A stretch of 5,545 nucleotides of DNA from an uncultured Alphaproteobacteria bacterium (GTDB lineage Bacteria; Pseudomonadota; Alphaproteobacteria; Micavibrionales; Micavibrionaceae), in NCBI GenBank assembly GCA_934538895.1, contig CAKTCH010000117.1, positions 1 to 5,545 of the forward strand, in the 5' to 3' direction. How positions within the stretch are numbered: the stretch's first letter is position 1; each line of letters opens with the position of its first letter. The translations under genes were made by a program, and so were the position numbers. Positions 4,452 through 5,545 of the stretch are shown here, in pieces. The notes beneath the pieces were generated by a model. It was not told the DNA's origin, made no database searches, and saw only the letters and a list, made by a program, of their open reading frames with translations.

Positions 4452-5545
4452 ATGCATTCTTCCCAACCCATTCCTGATTCCCATATTGCGTGGGCGTGTA
4501 GCAGTTTGCTACGCCGCTGGCGCGGGGGATTGCTTGCCAGCCTGATGGTGAGCGTTTGCCTGGGGAACGCCCTGCCTGTTACAGCACAAACCGCAACGGA
4601 TCATGCCGTATCGCGTCCGGCGCTCGTGCATCTGGCCCGCCAGCTGGTCGATAGCGTGGATTATAATTTCGAACGCGCCGATAATTATATGGATCAGGTC
4701 CATGGCCGCGAGAATATGAAGGCTATCCCCGACGGGGAAATCCTGCTGATGCAGATCGCGGTGGGCGGGCGTTACGGGCTGGTCTTCAACCAGCCTGTGC
4801 TGGGGATCAAGCAGGGCGATGATATCCTGCTGTCGCTATTCGATTTCGTCAGCATCGCGCAATTCGCGATCGATGTGAAACCCGCCGAGAAAGTCGCCGA
4901 AGGCTGGTATATTCGCGAGAACAAGAAATTCAGGCTCGACGCCCAGGCGATGACGGTCACGGCGGAAGACCGTACTTATGAGCTCGCGGAAGGGGACGTT
5001 CTGGTCGAAGACGCGGATATACTGGTGCGCAGCGCGGTATTGGCCAAGGTTTTTCAATTCCAGGGCAAGGCCAGCTTCCGCTATCAGAAGCTCGATATCA
5101 AAACGACGGAGCAGAAATGGCCCGTCATCGAAAAGTGGGACCGTTTGCGGCGTCAGAAACGTTTATTGATGCCGCCGCCCTCCTTGCCGCGCCATGACGA
5201 TCCTTACCAGCTGGCCAGCGTGCCGAACGTGGATGTATCGACGCGCTATGATTTCTTCCGCTCCGGCGACGGGGAGGATATCCGGAAGTCGCGCAGCCAT
5301 AGCGCCGTCATGGCCGGGGATATGATAGGGCATACGATGCGGGCCATTGCATCGGGCGACCAGATGCACGCGCTGCAAACCTTAAGCGCGACCTTCGGCA
5401 AGGATTCCAACGAGTCTAATCTGCTAGGCCCGCTGAAAGCGCGTTCCTATTCGTTCGGCGACGTCAGCAGCGCGAGCGTGCCGGGCGCGCGCGGCGGTTC
5501 CGGCGGCGTCGGCTTCCGGGTGACGAACCGCAATCCGTATATAAC
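4452..5545 (+). CDS. Usher-like fimbrial outer-membrane assembly protein, N-terminal part (cut by window end)
   Basis: The frame stays open from ATG 4452 to the window edge, 364 codons, with no stop. An in-frame TGA at 4443 excludes an earlier start. A long signal peptide has RRWRGG, then LLASLMVSVCLGNAL, with cleavage near VTA45-QT. Residues 57-90 look helical. Residues 94-215 are strand-rich: GEILLMQIAVGGRYGLVF, then DDILLSLFDFVSIAQFAIDV, and AEGWYIRENKKFRLD, like the N-terminal periplasmic domain of atypical ushers that receives chaperone-subunit complexes. Residues 309-360 contain LLGPLKARSYSFGDV and a Gly-rich GGVGFRVTNR, the pattern at the barrel start in alphaproteobacterial usher-like proteins. 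The usher gated channel would export the pilins encoded divergently. Its Shine-Dalgarno site is weak (GAAGA close to the ATG). The assignment rests on remembered family patterns plus the chaperone and pilin context; the barrel and plug lie outside the window. Confidence 0.75.
   Translation, partial: MHSSQPIPDSHIAWACSSLLRRWRGGLLASLMVSVCLGNALPVTAQTATDHAVSRPALVHLARQLVDSVDYNFERADNYMDQVHGRENMKAIPDGEILLMQIAVGGRYGLVFNQPVLGIKQGDDILLSLFDFVSIAQFAIDVKPAEKVAEGWYIRENKKFRLDAQAMTVTAEDRTYELAEGDVLVEDADILVRSAVLAKVFQFQGKASFRYQKLDIKTTEQKWPVIEKWDRLRRQKRLLMPPPSLPRHDDPYQLASVPNVDVSTRYDFFRSGDGEDIRKSRSHSAVMAGDMIGHTMRAIASGDQMHALQTLSATFGKDSNESNLLGPLKARSYSFGDVSSASVPGARGGSGGVGFRVTNRNPYI

Noticed and set aside
4509..5378. 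Several 60-75 codon minus-strand frames opposite the usher-like gene
   Set aside because: They are short, overlapping and without family patterns. The plus-strand frame is open for 364 codons with a signal peptide and usher-type motifs.

Overview
The window looks like a piece of an alphaproteobacterial chromosome. It has moderately high GC, Sec-type and lipoprotein signal peptides of Gram-negative type, and a fimbria-like secretion locus built on DUF4402 pilin-type proteins, which are common in alphaproteobacteria. The lineage is inferred from style and family content only; no taxonomic marker gene is present.

Layout from left to right. Bases 1-65 may hold the tail of a plus-strand gene, followed by two plus-strand RNA hairpins (53-83, and a T-tract terminator at about 97-124). 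Bases 130-1233 (minus) encode an outer-membrane lipoprotein with a helical segment, a long proline-rich linker and a C-terminal AMIN-like domain. A 160-base gap holds a long-range inverted repeat and a weak promoter candidate. Bases 1394-4149 (minus) form a compact operon transcribed in the order pilin A (245 aa), pilin B (206 aa), small pilin-like C (155 aa), PapD-like periplasmic chaperone (283 aa). An AT-rich 302-base divergent control region follows (4150-4451). Bases 4452-5545 (plus) hold the first 364 residues of an usher-like outer-membrane protein cut off by the window edge; it has no stop codon inside the window.

Working model: the chaperone would fold and cap the three DUF4402 subunits in the periplasm. 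The divergently transcribed usher-like barrel would assemble and export them as a surface fibre. The AMIN lipoprotein could tie the machinery to peptidoglycan. The last point is inference from proximity and domain type only.

The most interesting signals are regulatory. The control region has a perfect TATAAT box on the minus strand embedded in an 8-bp dyad. Three copies of a CGGATTC heptamer lie beyond it. The fimbrial mRNA would start with a 13-bp leader hairpin. A 14-bp hairpin separates pilin A from pilin B. The imperfect pairs in both hairpins are G-U on the minus-strand RNA but would be A-C mismatches on the plus strand, which suggests they act in the fimbrial transcript. Together they could make pilin A far more abundant than the downstream products. 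Pilin C lacks the N-terminal extension of A and B and has a different C-terminus, so it is a candidate tip or specialised subunit.
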